Assembly: GCA_011526565.1 (NCBI GenBank) | Contig: WYBL01000152.1 | Coordinates: 38,936-102,935, forward strand | Length of the DNA: 64,000 nt | Reading direction: 5' to 3' | Source: Acidobacteriota bacterium | GTDB taxonomy: Bacteria > Acidobacteriota > Vicinamibacteria > Fen-336 | In this document: in pieces, positions 44,365-53,577 of the stretch | Layout of the letters: every line of letters begins with the position of its first letter | How positions within the stretch are numbered: the first letter of the stretch is position 1 | Position numbers and translations under genes: made by a program | The notes under the pieces: generated by a model | Told to the model about the DNA's origin: nothing | What the model saw: the letters and a program-made list of their open reading frames with translations, nothing else | Databases searched by the model: none

Positions 44365-46343
44365 AGAGCTTCTACGTCACCACCCCGATCTACTACGTGA
44401 ACGCCGCGCCGCACGCGGGGCACGCCTACACGACCATCGCCGCCGACGCGCTCAAGCGGGCGCTGCGGCTGGCGGGGCGCCGGGCCTTCCTGCTGACCGG
44501 CACCGACGAGCACGGCCAGAACATCGAGCGCGTCGCCCGCGAGCAGGGCATCCCCGAGCAGGAGCTGTGCGACCGCAACTCCGCCCGCTTCCGCGCGGTG
44601 TTCGACTCGCTCGACGTCGCCTACGACCGCTTCATCCGCACGACCGACGACGTCCACAAGCGCGGCGTGCTGGCGATCTGGGAGCGGGTCGCGAAGGCGA
44701 CGGCCCCGGACGGACGCAGCGCCGTCTATTCCGGCACGTACGCGGGCTGGTACTGCCCGCGCTGCGAGGGCTTCAAGGACGAAGACGAGCTCGTCCAGCC
44801 CGACAACCGCTGCCTGACCCACGAGCAGCCCTGCGAGTGGACCGAGGAGCAGAACCTGTTCTTCCGCCTCTCGGCCTACTCGGACTGGCTCAAGGCGGAG
44901 ATCGAGTCGGGCCGGCTCCGGATCGACCCCGAGGTGCGCCGCAACGAGGTGCTGGCGGTGATCCGCGACGGGCTCAAGGACTTCAGCGTCAGCCGGGCGC
45001 GCGTGAAGTGGGGCATTCCGGTGCCCGAGCGGCCCGACCACGTGCTGTACGTGTGGGTCGATGCGCTGTCCAACTACGTCACCGCGCTCGGCTACGCCGA
45101 CGGCGACGCCCTGTACCGAGAGTTCTGGGAGCAGGGCGGGGTGCGGCTGCACGTGGTCGGCAAGGACATCATCCGCTTCCACTGCCTGTACTGGCCCGCG
45201 CTGCTGAAGGCCGCCGAGCTGCCGCGGCCGACCCACGTCTTCGTCCAGGGCCACATCACCAAGAACGGGCGCAAGGTCGCCAAGAGCACCGGCAACATCA
45301 TCGACCCCGAGGCGCTGATCCGCGACTTCGGGCTCGACGCCGTGCGCTACTTCCTGCTGCGCGAGGCGCCCTACGGCGCCGACTGGGACTTCACCGACGA
45401 CGCGTTCCTGAAGCGCTTCAACGCCGACCTCGCCAACGACTTCGGCAACCTGGTCTCGCGGGCGCTGACGATGGTGCACAGGTACTGCGACGGCCGGGTG
45501 CCGCCGCGGGTGGCGCCGGGGGAGGATCGCTCGGCGCTGGTGGAGAGCTGCCTCGCGCGCTACGAGAAGCTGGAGTTCGCGGGGGCCCTGTCCGAGGTGT
45601 GGGCCCACGTCGCGCGCGCCAACCAGGCGATCGTCGCGTTCGAACCGTGGACCGCGGCGAAGGACCCCGCGCGGCGCGGCGAGCTGGACGCGTTCCTCTA
45701 TCGCCTGCTCGAGGACGTGCGGCTCGCGGCGCTGCTGGTCTCGCCGGTGATGCCCCGGGCGGCCACCCGGGTGCTGGCGATGCTCGGCCGCGACGGCCTC
45801 GCTTCGCCGGACGAGCTCGGCTGGGGCCGGCTGGAGCCGGGCACCGCGCTGAGCCCGGTCGAGCCGCTGTTCCCGCGCAAGGAGAAGCCCGCGGCCGCAG
45901 GGGAGGCCGCCGCGCCCGCCCCGATCGAGAAGAAGAAGGAGAAGAAGCCCGTGTCGGATGCGAAGAAGGACGCGGCCCCCGCCACGCCGGTGGCGCCCGC
46001 CGCGGCCGCGGAGGGCGTTGCGATCATCGGGATCGAGGACTTCGTCAAGGTCGACCTGCGGGTGGGCCTCGTCAAGGAGGCGCAGCGCGTCCCCAAGTCC
46101 GACAAGCTGCTGCAGATGCAGGTCGACCTCGGCAGCGAGGTGCGGCAGATCGTCGCCGGCATCGCCGAGCACTACGCGCCGGAGCAGGTGGTGGGGCGGC
46201 GGATCGTCGTGGTCGCCAACCTCGCGCCGCGCAAGCTGCGCGGCGTGGAGTCGAACGGCATGGTGCTGGCCGCCTCGCCCGAGGGGCGCGCCGTGCTGCT
46301 CGCCGTCGACGGCGACGTGGCGCCGGGGACGAAGGTCAAGTAG
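44361..46343 (+). CDS. metG: Methionyl-tRNA synthetase with C-terminal tRNA-binding domain
   Basis: 660 aa. The class I HIGH-like signature is HAGHAYT, and the KMSKS-like loop reads KVAKSTGN. A Cys-bearing knuckle (YCPRCEGF...RCLTHEQPCEW) is present in the connective region. After a lysine/alanine-rich linker (about 515-550), a Trbp111/EMAPII-like OB domain (about 555-660; VDLRVGLVKEAQRVPKSDKL) adds tRNA binding and dimerisation. It charges initiator and elongator tRNA-Met. Confidence 0.96.
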   Translation: MKSFYVTTPIYYVNAAPHAGHAYTTIAADALKRALRLAGRRAFLLTGTDEHGQNIERVAREQGIPEQELCDRNSARFRAVFDSLDVAYDRFIRTTDDVHKRGVLAIWERVAKATAPDGRSAVYSGTYAGWYCPRCEGFKDEDELVQPDNRCLTHEQPCEWTEEQNLFFRLSAYSDWLKAEIESGRLRIDPEVRRNEVLAVIRDGLKDFSVSRARVKWGIPVPERPDHVLYVWVDALSNYVTALGYADGDALYREFWEQGGVRLHVVGKDIIRFHCLYWPALLKAAELPRPTHVFVQGHITKNGRKVAKSTGNIIDPEALIRDFGLDAVRYFLLREAPYGADWDFTDDAFLKRFNADLANDFGNLVSRALTMVHRYCDGRVPPRVAPGEDRSALVESCLARYEKLEFAGALSEVWAHVARANQAIVAFEPWTAAKDPARRGELDAFLYRLLEDVRLAALLVSPVMPRAATRVLAMLGRDGLASPDELGWGRLEPGTALSPVEPLFPRKEKPAAAGEAAAPAPIEKKKEKKPVSDAKKDAAPATPVAPAAAAEGVAIIGIEDFVKVDLRVGLVKEAQRVPKSDKLLQMQVDLGSEVRQIVAGIAEHYAPEQVVGRRIVVVANLAPRKLRGVESNGMVLAASPEGRAVLLAVDGDVAPGTKVK

Positions 46344-46346
46344 ACC

Positions 46347-48689
46347 TTGCGACGCCTGCTGCGCGCGGCCGTGATGACGGCCGGCGCCGCCCTGCTCGGG
46401 GTTCTGGTGTGGCGGCTGACCGCCGGACGCGAGCCGCTCCAGGTCCACCACGACCTGGCCGCGGGTGTGCGCCACGCGCAGGTCACCGGGCCGCGCGAGG
46501 TGCTGCTGTTCGGCACCCCCGGGGCCGAGCCGCATCTCGCGCAGGGCTTCTACGCGACGGGCGGGCTCGGCACCGAGGCGTTCGTGTGGGCGCGGCCCGA
46601 GGTGGAGCTCTCGTTCACCTGGGACGCGCCGCAGCCGCGCACGGCGATCCTCGACCTGACGCCGCTGCCCGGGCTCGGAGAGCAGTCCGTCCGGGTCGCG
46701 CTCAACGGCCAGGCCGTCGGCGAGCTGCGCCTCGGCGAGGGGCGCGGCCGCCACCGCCTGTCGCTTCCGGCCGCGGCGCAGCGGGCGGGCGAGAACCGGC
46801 TGGCGTTCGCGTTCGCGCGCTCGGCGCAGCCGGCGGAGCTCGACCCGACGACCGGCGACCGGCGCACGCTGGCCGCGGCGTTCCACGCGGTCGTCGTCGG
46901 CCTGGCCAGCGACGCCGGGCTCGACGACCTGCTCGCGCGCGACGCCCCGTCGCCGCTCGAGGTCGTGGAGCGCTCGGGCGCGCCGGCGCTGGTCCAGACC
47001 GGGCCAAGCGCCGTGCGCTACGCGTTCGTGCTGCGCGACGGCCAGGAGCTGCGCTTCACGCCGGCGCTCCACGACGCGGCGCGGGCCGCGGCGGCCCGCG
47101 TACGGCTCCGCGTCACGCTCGAGGAGATGCCGGGCGTCGAGCAGGAGCTGTGGTCGCGGGAGTTCGATCCGCGTGCGGCGCCGGCCGACGAGGTTCGGGT
47201 CTCGCTCGCGGGATGGGCGGGGCGGCCGGTCCGGCTCGGCTTCCACGTCGAGGGCGCCGCGCGCTACGCGTGGGGGATCTGGGGCGCCCCGCGCCTGCTC
47301 GGCCGCGGGCCTGCGCCGAGCCTGCAGGCACCGGCCTGGTCGCCCGCCGAAGACGCGAAGGCCGCCGAGCTGCGCCGCGGCCTCGCCGGCACGAGCGTCG
47401 TGTTCGTTATCCTCGACGCGGCCCGCGCGTTCCAGTTCCGGGCCTACGGCTACCCGCGGGCGACGACGCCGAACATCGACGCGCTGGCGCGCGACGGCGT
47501 GGTCTTCGAGCGCGCCTACACGCCCGCGGTCTACACGCTGGCCGCGATGTCTGCCGTGTGGACCGCGCAGTACCCCGACCGCCACCGCTCGGACCTCTCG
47601 TTCGCGGCCCGGCTGCCGAAGGACAAGCTGACGCTGGCCGAGGTGCTGTCGGCCCGTGGCGTGCCGAACGCCGGCTTCGTGAACAACGCGATGGCCGGCA
47701 CGGCGCTCGGGTTCGAGCGCGGCTTCGACGAGTTCCACGAGGTGTTCCGCCTGTTTCCGGACCTCGGCAGCCGCGGCGAGGCGATGAGGCGCGTGGTGCC
47801 CGACTGGATCGCGCGCCACAAGGCGCAGCGCTTCTTCGCCTACGTCCACTACCGCGAGCCGCATTTCCCGTTCGACCCCGGCCCGCCCTTCACGACGATG
47901 TTCGGCCCCGACGCGCCGCTGGGCGTGGCGGAGCGCCGCGACTCCACCTGGTACAAGGAAGTGAGCCAGGGCGTGCGCCAGGCGTCGCCCGACGAACTCG
48001 ACCACCTGGTGCGCCTCTACGACGGCAACCTCGCCTACGCCGACCGCGAGGTGGGGGAACTGGTGAAGGCGCTCGAGCGCGAAGGCCTGCTCGAGAAGAC
48101 CGTCCTGATCGTGACCGCGGACCACGGCGAGCAGCTCTTCGAGAAGGGCTACATCGCCCACTCCGCCCAGGTCCACGAGGAGAGCACCCGCATCCCGATG
48201 ATCGTGCGCTTCCCGAAGGCACTGGGCCTCGCGGGCAAGCGGCTCCCCGGCCTCGTCGACCTGCTCGACGTGGCGCCGACGGTGCTCGACGTGTTCGGGC
48301 TGGCCGACGCGACGTTCGCGAAGGAGGCCCAGGGGCGCAGCCTGCTGCCGATGCTGGCGGGGGCGCCGGGCAAGCCGGCGGTGCTCTCCCGCACGGTGTG
48401 GGAGCGGCCCGTGTACGCGCTGCGCGACGGCCAGTTCAAGCTGATCCACGACACCCGCTCGGGGCGGTCGCAGCTCTACGACGTGGAGAGCGACCCGCGC
48501 GAGACCGCCGACCTCCATGCCCGCGCCTCGATCCGCGCCGAGGCGATGGAGCAGGCGCTCTACACCTGGCTCGGCCGCCTCAAGCCGGTCGCCGGCAGCT
48601 CCGAGAAGAACACGCTGACCCGCGAGCAGTGCGAGAACATGAAGGCGCTCGGCTACCTCGACCCGCGCACACCCTGTCCGGAGTCGTGA
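46347..48689 (+). CDS. Exported sulfatase-fold hydrolase/transferase with threonine nucleophile
   Basis: 780 aa from a TTG 3 bp after metG. An N-terminal membrane segment (about 7-25) anchors a long beta-rich region (about 60-340) outside the membrane, followed by the alkaline-phosphatase-superfamily domain (about 350-770; FVILDAARAFQFRAYGYPRATTPNIDALA, TADHGEQLFEKG). The nucleophile segment AYTPAVYTLAAMSAVW aligns with the sulfatase CxPxR motif but has threonine T397 in place of cysteine and lacks the arginine. It is therefore not a formylglycine sulfatase; a phospho- or phosphonate-ester enzyme is more likely. Confidence 0.82.
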   Translation: MRRLLRAAVMTAGAALLGVLVWRLTAGREPLQVHHDLAAGVRHAQVTGPREVLLFGTPGAEPHLAQGFYATGGLGTEAFVWARPEVELSFTWDAPQPRTAILDLTPLPGLGEQSVRVALNGQAVGELRLGEGRGRHRLSLPAAAQRAGENRLAFAFARSAQPAELDPTTGDRRTLAAAFHAVVVGLASDAGLDDLLARDAPSPLEVVERSGAPALVQTGPSAVRYAFVLRDGQELRFTPALHDAARAAAARVRLRVTLEEMPGVEQELWSREFDPRAAPADEVRVSLAGWAGRPVRLGFHVEGAARYAWGIWGAPRLLGRGPAPSLQAPAWSPAEDAKAAELRRGLAGTSVVFVILDAARAFQFRAYGYPRATTPNIDALARDGVVFERAYTPAVYTLAAMSAVWTAQYPDRHRSDLSFAARLPKDKLTLAEVLSARGVPNAGFVNNAMAGTALGFERGFDEFHEVFRLFPDLGSRGEAMRRVVPDWIARHKAQRFFAYVHYREPHFPFDPGPPFTTMFGPDAPLGVAERRDSTWYKEVSQGVRQASPDELDHLVRLYDGNLAYADREVGELVKALEREGLLEKTVLIVTADHGEQLFEKGYIAHSAQVHEESTRIPMIVRFPKALGLAGKRLPGLVDLLDVAPTVLDVFGLADATFAKEAQGRSLLPMLAGAPGKPAVLSRTVWERPVYALRDGQFKLIHDTRSGRSQLYDVESDPRETADLHARASIRAEAMEQALYTWLGRLKPVAGSSEKNTLTREQCENMKALGYLDPRTPCPES

Positions 48690-48715
48690 CCCGCAGCCTC
48701 GGAGAGACCCACCTG

Positions 48716-49489
48716 ATGCGCCTCGTCGACAGTCACTGCCACCTCGACATGCCCCAGTTCGACGCCGATCGGGCCGCGGTCCTGGAACGGGCCCGCGCCG
48801 CCGGCGTGGAGCGCTTCCTGCTGATCGGCCAGCACGACGCGGGAGACGGCCTCGAGCGCGGCCTGCAGGTCGCTGCCGAACTGGGCTTGCCGATCACGGC
48901 CGGCATCCACCCGCACGAGGCGAAGCACGCCGACGAGGCCACGTTCGAGCGGCTGCGCGGGCTGGCCCGCGACGGCCGCATCGCCGCGATCGGCGAGATC
49001 GGCCTCGACTTCCACTACGACCACTCGCCGCGCGACGTGCAGCAGGACGTGTTCCGGCGCCAGCTCCGGCTGGCCCGCGAGGTGGGACTGCCGGTCATCA
49101 TCCACACCCGCGAGGCCGACACGGAGACGGCCGAGATCCTGGAGGAGGAAGGCGCCGGGGCGACGGGAGGCGTGATCCACTGCTTCACGGGCGGCCTCGA
49201 GCTCGCGCGCCGGTCGCTGGCGGCCGGCTTCCACATCTCCTTCTCCGGGATCGTGTGCTTCCCGCGTGCCCAGACGATCCAGCAGGTGGCCCGCGAGGCG
49301 CCGCTCGACCGCGTGCTGATCGAGACCGACGCCCCGTTCCTGGCGCCGCCGCCGCACCGCAGCAAGCGCAACGAGCCGGCCTTCGTCGTGGAGGTCGCGA
49401 AGAAGGTGGCGGCCCTGCGGGGTCTCGCCCCGGAGGCGCTGGGCGAGGCCGTGGTCGCGAACTTCGACCGCCTGTTCGCGCGCCGGTGA
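48716..49489 (+). CDS. tatD: TatD-family metal-dependent DNase
   Basis: 257 aa from the ATG at 48716, which has GGAGAG 9 nt before it; a GTG at 48686 overlapping the previous stop is the alternative. DSHCHLDMPQF (metal ligands), EIGLDFHYD, IIHTREA and ETDAPFLAP are the TatD motifs. It is a 3'-5' nuclease on DNA and RNA. It follows metG by one gene, close to the widespread metG-tatD pairing. Confidence 0.95.
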   Translation: MRLVDSHCHLDMPQFDADRAAVLERARAAGVERFLLIGQHDAGDGLERGLQVAAELGLPITAGIHPHEAKHADEATFERLRGLARDGRIAAIGEIGLDFHYDHSPRDVQQDVFRRQLRLAREVGLPVIIHTREADTETAEILEEEGAGATGGVIHCFTGGLELARRSLAAGFHISFSGIVCFPRAQTIQQVAREAPLDRVLIETDAPFLAPPPHRSKRNEPAFVVEVAKKVAALRGLAPEALGEAVVANFDRLFARR

Positions 49490-49514
49490 GGGGCGCCGGG
49501 AGCGTCCTCTTTTG

Positions 49515-49550
49515 TTGACAAACTCCCGCGGATCCGTCAGTTTCTAGGGT
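49515..49550 (+). promoter_or_regulatory. Promoter region of the yajQ gene
   Basis: TTGACA at 49515-49520 is a perfect -35 in a very GC-rich region. With a 17-bp spacer the -10 would be the poor CAGTTT; the better box TAGGGT (49545-49550) is too far (24 bp). A T-rich run just before it (CCTCTTTTG) follows tatD. Confidence 0.4.
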
Positions 49551-49600
49551 CCAGGCGTCCCCCGGCGATCAACCCCCTAACCGAGGCATTCGCGACAGGC

Positions 49601-50095
49601 ATGGCATCCGAGAGCTCCTTCGACATCGTGAGCGAGGTCGACCACCAGGAGATCAAGAACGCGATCTCGCAGGCGATGAAGGAGATCCAGACCCGGTTCG
49701 ACCTCAAGGGCTCGAACTCGAACATCGAGTTCGCAGGGGGCGAGGAGATCGTCCTCACCTCTGCCGACGAGTTCAAGATCAAGGCCGTGCGCGACGTGCT
49801 GGAGACGCGGCTGGTCAAGCGCAACGTGCCGCTGAAGGCCCTCGACTACGGCAAGGTCGAGATGGCGCTGGGGCAGACGGCGCGCCAGAAGGTGAAGCTC
49901 CAGAAGGGCATCCCCACGGACAAGGCGAAGGAGATCGTCAAGCTGATCAAGGGCAGCAAGCTCAAGGTCCAGGCGGCGATCCAGGGCGACCAGCTTCGCG
50001 TGACCGGGAAGAACCGCGACGACCTGCAGGCCGTGATCCGGATGCTGAAGGACACGGACCTCGGCATCGACATGCAGTTCACCAACTACCGCTAG
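49601..50095 (+). CDS. yajQ: YajQ-family nucleotide-binding protein
   Basis: 164 aa, normal family length. The start MASESSFDIVSEVDHQEIKNA, RFDLKGSNS and the end DLGIDMQFTNYR are nearly invariant in this family. Two ferredoxin-like domains bind cyclic di-GMP or other nucleotides in relatives, where it acts as a transcription co-factor. It stands 3 bp before the prenyl synthase gene. Confidence 0.93.
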   Translation: MASESSFDIVSEVDHQEIKNAISQAMKEIQTRFDLKGSNSNIEFAGGEEIVLTSADEFKIKAVRDVLETRLVKRNVPLKALDYGKVEMALGQTARQKVKLQKGIPTDKAKEIVKLIKGSKLKVQAAIQGDQLRVTGKNRDDLQAVIRMLKDTDLGIDMQFTNYR

Positions 50096-50098
50096 CGC

Positions 50099-51115
50099 GT
50101 GAGCACCATCCAGGGCAAGCCCGGCGTCGCGCGCAGCCTGGCCGGGCTGCGCGACATCGCGGCGCTGGTCGACGACGACCTGCTGCGGGTCGAGGCCTTC
50201 TTCGAGGAGCAGATCCGCTCCGACGTCGAGGTCGTCGGCGAGATCGGCCGCTACATCCGCGACGGCGGCGGCAAGCGCATCCGCCCCGCGCTGCTCCTGC
50301 TGGCCGGCCGGCTGTGCGGCTACCGCGGCGACCGCGCGATCCTGCTGGCGTCGACCGTGGAGTTCATCCACACCGCGACGCTGCTGCACGACGACATCAT
50401 CGACGAGGCCGAGACCCGGCGCGGGCGCCGCAGCGTCAACGCGGCGTGGGGCAACGACATCACGGTGCTGGCCGGTGACTTCCTCTACACGAAGTCGATG
50501 GCGATGGCGCTGGCCCAGGACAACCTGCGCATCCTGCGCCTGCTCTCCGACGTCACGCTGCGGATGATCGAGGGCGAACTGCTCGAGATCCAGAAGGACG
50601 CGGACCTCGCCACCACCGAGGCCGACCACGTCGACATCATCCGCCGCAAGACCGCCGACCTGTTCTCGGCCTGCACCCGGATCGGCGCCATCCTCGCCGA
50701 CCGCGACGCGGAGCAGGAGCAGGCGCTGGCCTCCTACGGCCTCAACCTCGGCATCTGCTTCCAGATGGTCGACGACCTGCTCGACTTCACTGCCGACGAG
50801 AAGGTGCTGGGCAAGCCGGTCGCCAACGACCTGCGCGAGGGCAAGCTGACGCTGCCGGTGATCTACGCGCTGCGGCTGGGCGGCGAACCGGCCCGCGAGA
50901 AGGTGCGCGCGGTGGCCGAGGACCACGGGTTCGCGCGGGTGTCGGCCGGGGAGATCGGGGCCCTGGTGCGCGAGACGGGCGCCCTCGAGCAGGCCCGCAA
51001 GGCGGCCGAGGCCTACGCCGCGGCCGCCCGCCGCGACCTGCAGGCATTCGAGCGCAGCGAGTACCGCGACGCGCTCGAGGCGCTGCCCGACTTCATCCTC
51101 TCCCGCGACCGCTAG
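50099..51115 (+). CDS. Trans-polyprenyl diphosphate synthase (octaprenyl/heptaprenyl type)
   Basis: 338 aa from a GTG. First Asp-rich motif LLHDDIIDEAETRRG, second MVDDLLDFTADE, both with the flanking residues of long-chain enzymes. It condenses isopentenyl units into the isoprenoid tail of a quinone. Chain length cannot be read safely. No quinone genes lie next to it. Confidence 0.92.
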   Translation: MSTIQGKPGVARSLAGLRDIAALVDDDLLRVEAFFEEQIRSDVEVVGEIGRYIRDGGGKRIRPALLLLAGRLCGYRGDRAILLASTVEFIHTATLLHDDIIDEAETRRGRRSVNAAWGNDITVLAGDFLYTKSMAMALAQDNLRILRLLSDVTLRMIEGELLEIQKDADLATTEADHVDIIRRKTADLFSACTRIGAILADRDAEQEQALASYGLNLGICFQMVDDLLDFTADEKVLGKPVANDLREGKLTLPVIYALRLGGEPAREKVRAVAEDHGFARVSAGEIGALVRETGALEQARKAAEAYAAAARRDLQAFERSEYRDALEALPDFILSRDR

Positions 51116-51130
51116 CGGGGCGTCCGGGCG

Positions 51131-51568
51131 ATGGCGGCTCGGAAAGGCAGGCCGGTCCCGGGGAGCGCGCTCCTGCTTTGCCTGTGCGCGGCCCTCGCGC
51201 TGCTGGCGCCGCCGGCGGCCGAGGCCTGGACCGCGCACACGTGGATGCGCTGGCACGGCGCGCGCGGGGCCGACGGCGTCGTCAACCTGGAGGCGGCCCG
51301 GCGCGTCGGCCGTGACGCCGCGCGCTGCGTAGCGCTGACCGCGCCGCTGCCGTGGGCGGGCCAGGCCGCAGCCGCAGCGCTCGACGTGGCCGGCCCGCTG
51401 GTGGACGGCCGGCCCGAGCTGGCGGCGGCGCTGCTGGCCGAACTGCGCCGCGAGCTCGATCCGGCAGCGGCCTCGTCGTGGCGCGGCTTCGGCCTGGCGG
51501 CCTACGCGGCCCGCGCCGCGGTGCTGGCCGGGGATGCGGCGAGGGCTGGCGCAGGAGGGGGAGCGTGA
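51131..51568 (+). CDS. Hypothetical exported protein, 145 aa
   Basis: No family is recognised. A signal peptide (about 12-32, LLLCLCAALALLAPPAAEA) precedes an alanine-rich mature part with a tryptophan-histidine motif AWTAHTWMRWHG at the mature N-terminus and a single later cysteine. It is between a prenyl synthase and ligA, and overlaps ligA by 4 bp. The composition is very alanine-biased, so part of the C-terminal tail may be weakly constrained. Confidence 0.5.
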   Translation: MAARKGRPVPGSALLLCLCAALALLAPPAAEAWTAHTWMRWHGARGADGVVNLEAARRVGRDAARCVALTAPLPWAGQAAAAALDVAGPLVDGRPELAAALLAELRRELDPAAASSWRGFGLAAYAARAAVLAGDAARAGAGGGA

Positions 51569-53577
51569 AGCGGGGGACGAAGCAGCGGGTCGAGTGGCTG
51601 CGGGCGGAGATTCGCCGCCACGAGCGGCTCTACTACGTGCTGGCGGCGCCCGAGATCTCCGACCAGGAGTACGACGCGCTGGAGCGCGAGCTGCGCGAGC
51701 TGGAGGCGGCGCACCCCGAGCTGGTGAGCCCCGACAGCCCGACCCGGCGGGTCGGCGGCGAACCGGCCGAGGGCTTCGCGACGTTCACCCACAGGGTCGC
51801 GATGCTGAGCCTCGACAACACCTACAACGAGGACGAGCTGCGCGACTTCCAGGCCCGCGTGTTCCGCCTGGTGGGGGAGCGCCCGCTGCGCTACACCGCG
51901 GAGCTGAAGATCGACGGGCTGTCGATCTCGCTGCACTACGAGCGCGGGCGGCTGGTCCGCGGCGTGACGCGCGGCGACGGCGTGCGCGGCGACGACGTGA
52001 CGTCCAACGTGCGGGCGATCCGCTCGGTGCCCTTGCTGCTGCAGGGCGAAGCGCCGGACGAGCTGGAGGTGCGCGGCGAGGTCTACCTGCCGCGGTCCCG
52101 CTTCGAGGCCATCAACCGCGAGCGCGAAGAAGCCGACGAGGAGGCCTTCGCCAACCCGCGCAACGCCGCGGCGGGCACCATGAAGACGCTCGACGCGCGC
52201 GTCGTCGCCCGGCGCGGGCTCGACCTGTTCCTCTACCAGATCGCACAGCAGACCGGCGCTCCGGCGCGCGGACAGTGGGAGGCCCTCGATCGGCTGCGCG
52301 GCTGGGGTCTGCGCACCAACCCGACCTCGCGGCTGTGCGACGGCCTCGAAGAGGTGCTGGCCTTCTGCGCCGAGTGGCAGGAGAAGCGCGACTCGCTCGA
52401 GTACGACATCGACGGCGTGGTGGTCAAGGTCGACGACGCCGCGCTGCAGGCGGAGCTCGGCTTCACCTCGAAGTCGCCGCGCTGGGCGATCGCCTACAAG
52501 TACCCACCTCGCCAGGCGGCGACGGTCGTCGAGTCGATCGTGGTCCAGGTCGGCCGCACCGGCCGGCTCACTCCCGTCGCCAACCTGCGGCCGGTGCCGC
52601 TCGCCGGCTCGACCGTCGCCCGCGCGACGCTGCACAACGAGGAGGAGGTCGCGCGCAAGGACGTGCGGGTGGGCGACACCGTGCTGATCGAGAAGGGCGG
52701 CGACGTGATCCCCAAGGTGGTGCGGGTGGTGCCGGAGAAGCGCCCGGCCGCCGCGCGGCCATGGCAGGCGCCGACCCACTGCCCGGCCTGCGGCGCGGAA
52801 GCGGTGAAGCCCGAGGGCGAGGCCGACCGCCGCTGCCCGAACGCGGCCTGCCCGGCCCAGCTCGAGACCCGCATCCTGCACTTCGCCCGCCGTGACGCGA
52901 TGGACATCGAGGGCCTGGGCGAGGCGCTGGTCGCCCAGCTCGCGGCGGCCGGGCTCGTGCGCGACGTCTCGGACCTCTATCGACTGACCGCGACGCAGCT
53001 CGTGGCGCTGGAGCGCTTCGGCGAGAAGTCGGCCGCGAACCTGATCGCCCAGATCGAGCAGAGCAAGGGCCGTGGCCTGCGCCGCCTGCTGTTCGGGCTC
53101 GGCATCCGCTTCGTCGGGGAGCGGGCCGCGATGCTGCTCTCCCGCCACTTCTGCAGCCTCGAGGCGCTGGCGAAGGCGAGCGTCGACGAGATCGACGCGA
53201 TCTACGAGATCGGCCCCGCCGTGGCGCAGTCGATCCACGACTGGCTTGCCGACCCCGCGAGCCGGTCGCTGGTCGGGCGGCTGGAGGACTGCGGCGTCGT
53301 CACCGTCGAGGAGGGCGCCGCCGGTCCCGCGTCGCTCGCGTTCCAGGGGCAGCAGTTCGTCCTGACCGGGACGCTCGCCGGGATGACGCGCGACCAGGCG
53401 AAGGCCGAGATCGAGCGCCGCGGCGGCCGCGTGACGTCCTCGGTGTCGAAGAAGACGTCCGTCGTCGTCGTCGGCGCCGACCCCGGGTCCAAGGCGGACA
53501 GGGCGGCCGAGTTGAAGCTGAAGGTCGTCGACGAGGCCGGCTTCCGGGCCCTGATCGCGGAGGCCGACGCCTCGTGA
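51565..53577 (+). CDS. ligA: NAD-dependent DNA ligase LigA
   Basis: 670 aa, full bacterial length from a GTG. Domain Ia (YYVLAAPEISDQEYDALE), adenylation lysine K115 in AELKIDG, OB domain, a four-cysteine zinc finger (CPACGAE...RCPNAACPAQ), helix-hairpin-helix repeats (IEGLGEALVAQL, LFGLGIRFVGERAA) and a C-terminal BRCT domain (about 590-665) follow in the usual order. It seals nicks in replication and repair. Overlaps htrA by 4 bp. Confidence 0.97.
   Translation: MKRGTKQRVEWLRAEIRRHERLYYVLAAPEISDQEYDALERELRELEAAHPELVSPDSPTRRVGGEPAEGFATFTHRVAMLSLDNTYNEDELRDFQARVFRLVGERPLRYTAELKIDGLSISLHYERGRLVRGVTRGDGVRGDDVTSNVRAIRSVPLLLQGEAPDELEVRGEVYLPRSRFEAINREREEADEEAFANPRNAAAGTMKTLDARVVARRGLDLFLYQIAQQTGAPARGQWEALDRLRGWGLRTNPTSRLCDGLEEVLAFCAEWQEKRDSLEYDIDGVVVKVDDAALQAELGFTSKSPRWAIAYKYPPRQAATVVESIVVQVGRTGRLTPVANLRPVPLAGSTVARATLHNEEEVARKDVRVGDTVLIEKGGDVIPKVVRVVPEKRPAAARPWQAPTHCPACGAEAVKPEGEADRRCPNAACPAQLETRILHFARRDAMDIEGLGEALVAQLAAAGLVRDVSDLYRLTATQLVALERFGEKSAANLIAQIEQSKGRGLRRLLFGLGIRFVGERAAMLLSRHFCSLEALAKASVDEIDAIYEIGPAVAQSIHDWLADPASRSLVGRLEDCGVVTVEEGAAGPASLAFQGQQFVLTGTLAGMTRDQAKAEIERRGGRVTSSVSKKTSVVVVGADPGSKADRAAELKLKVVDEAGFRALIAEADAS

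Noticed and set aside
44202..48518. 1438-codon minus-strand open frame across metG and the sulfatase-fold gene
   Set aside because: Same shadow effect; low-complexity arginine/valine-rich translation, no start signal, opposite to two clear genes.
46347..48689. Formylglycine-dependent sulfatase
   Set aside because: The nucleophile position is threonine and the CxPxR arginine is absent.
49545..49550. TAGGGT as -10 partner of TTGACA at 49515
   Set aside because: The spacer is 24 bp, too long for a normal sigma-70 promoter; kept only as part of an uncertain promoter region.
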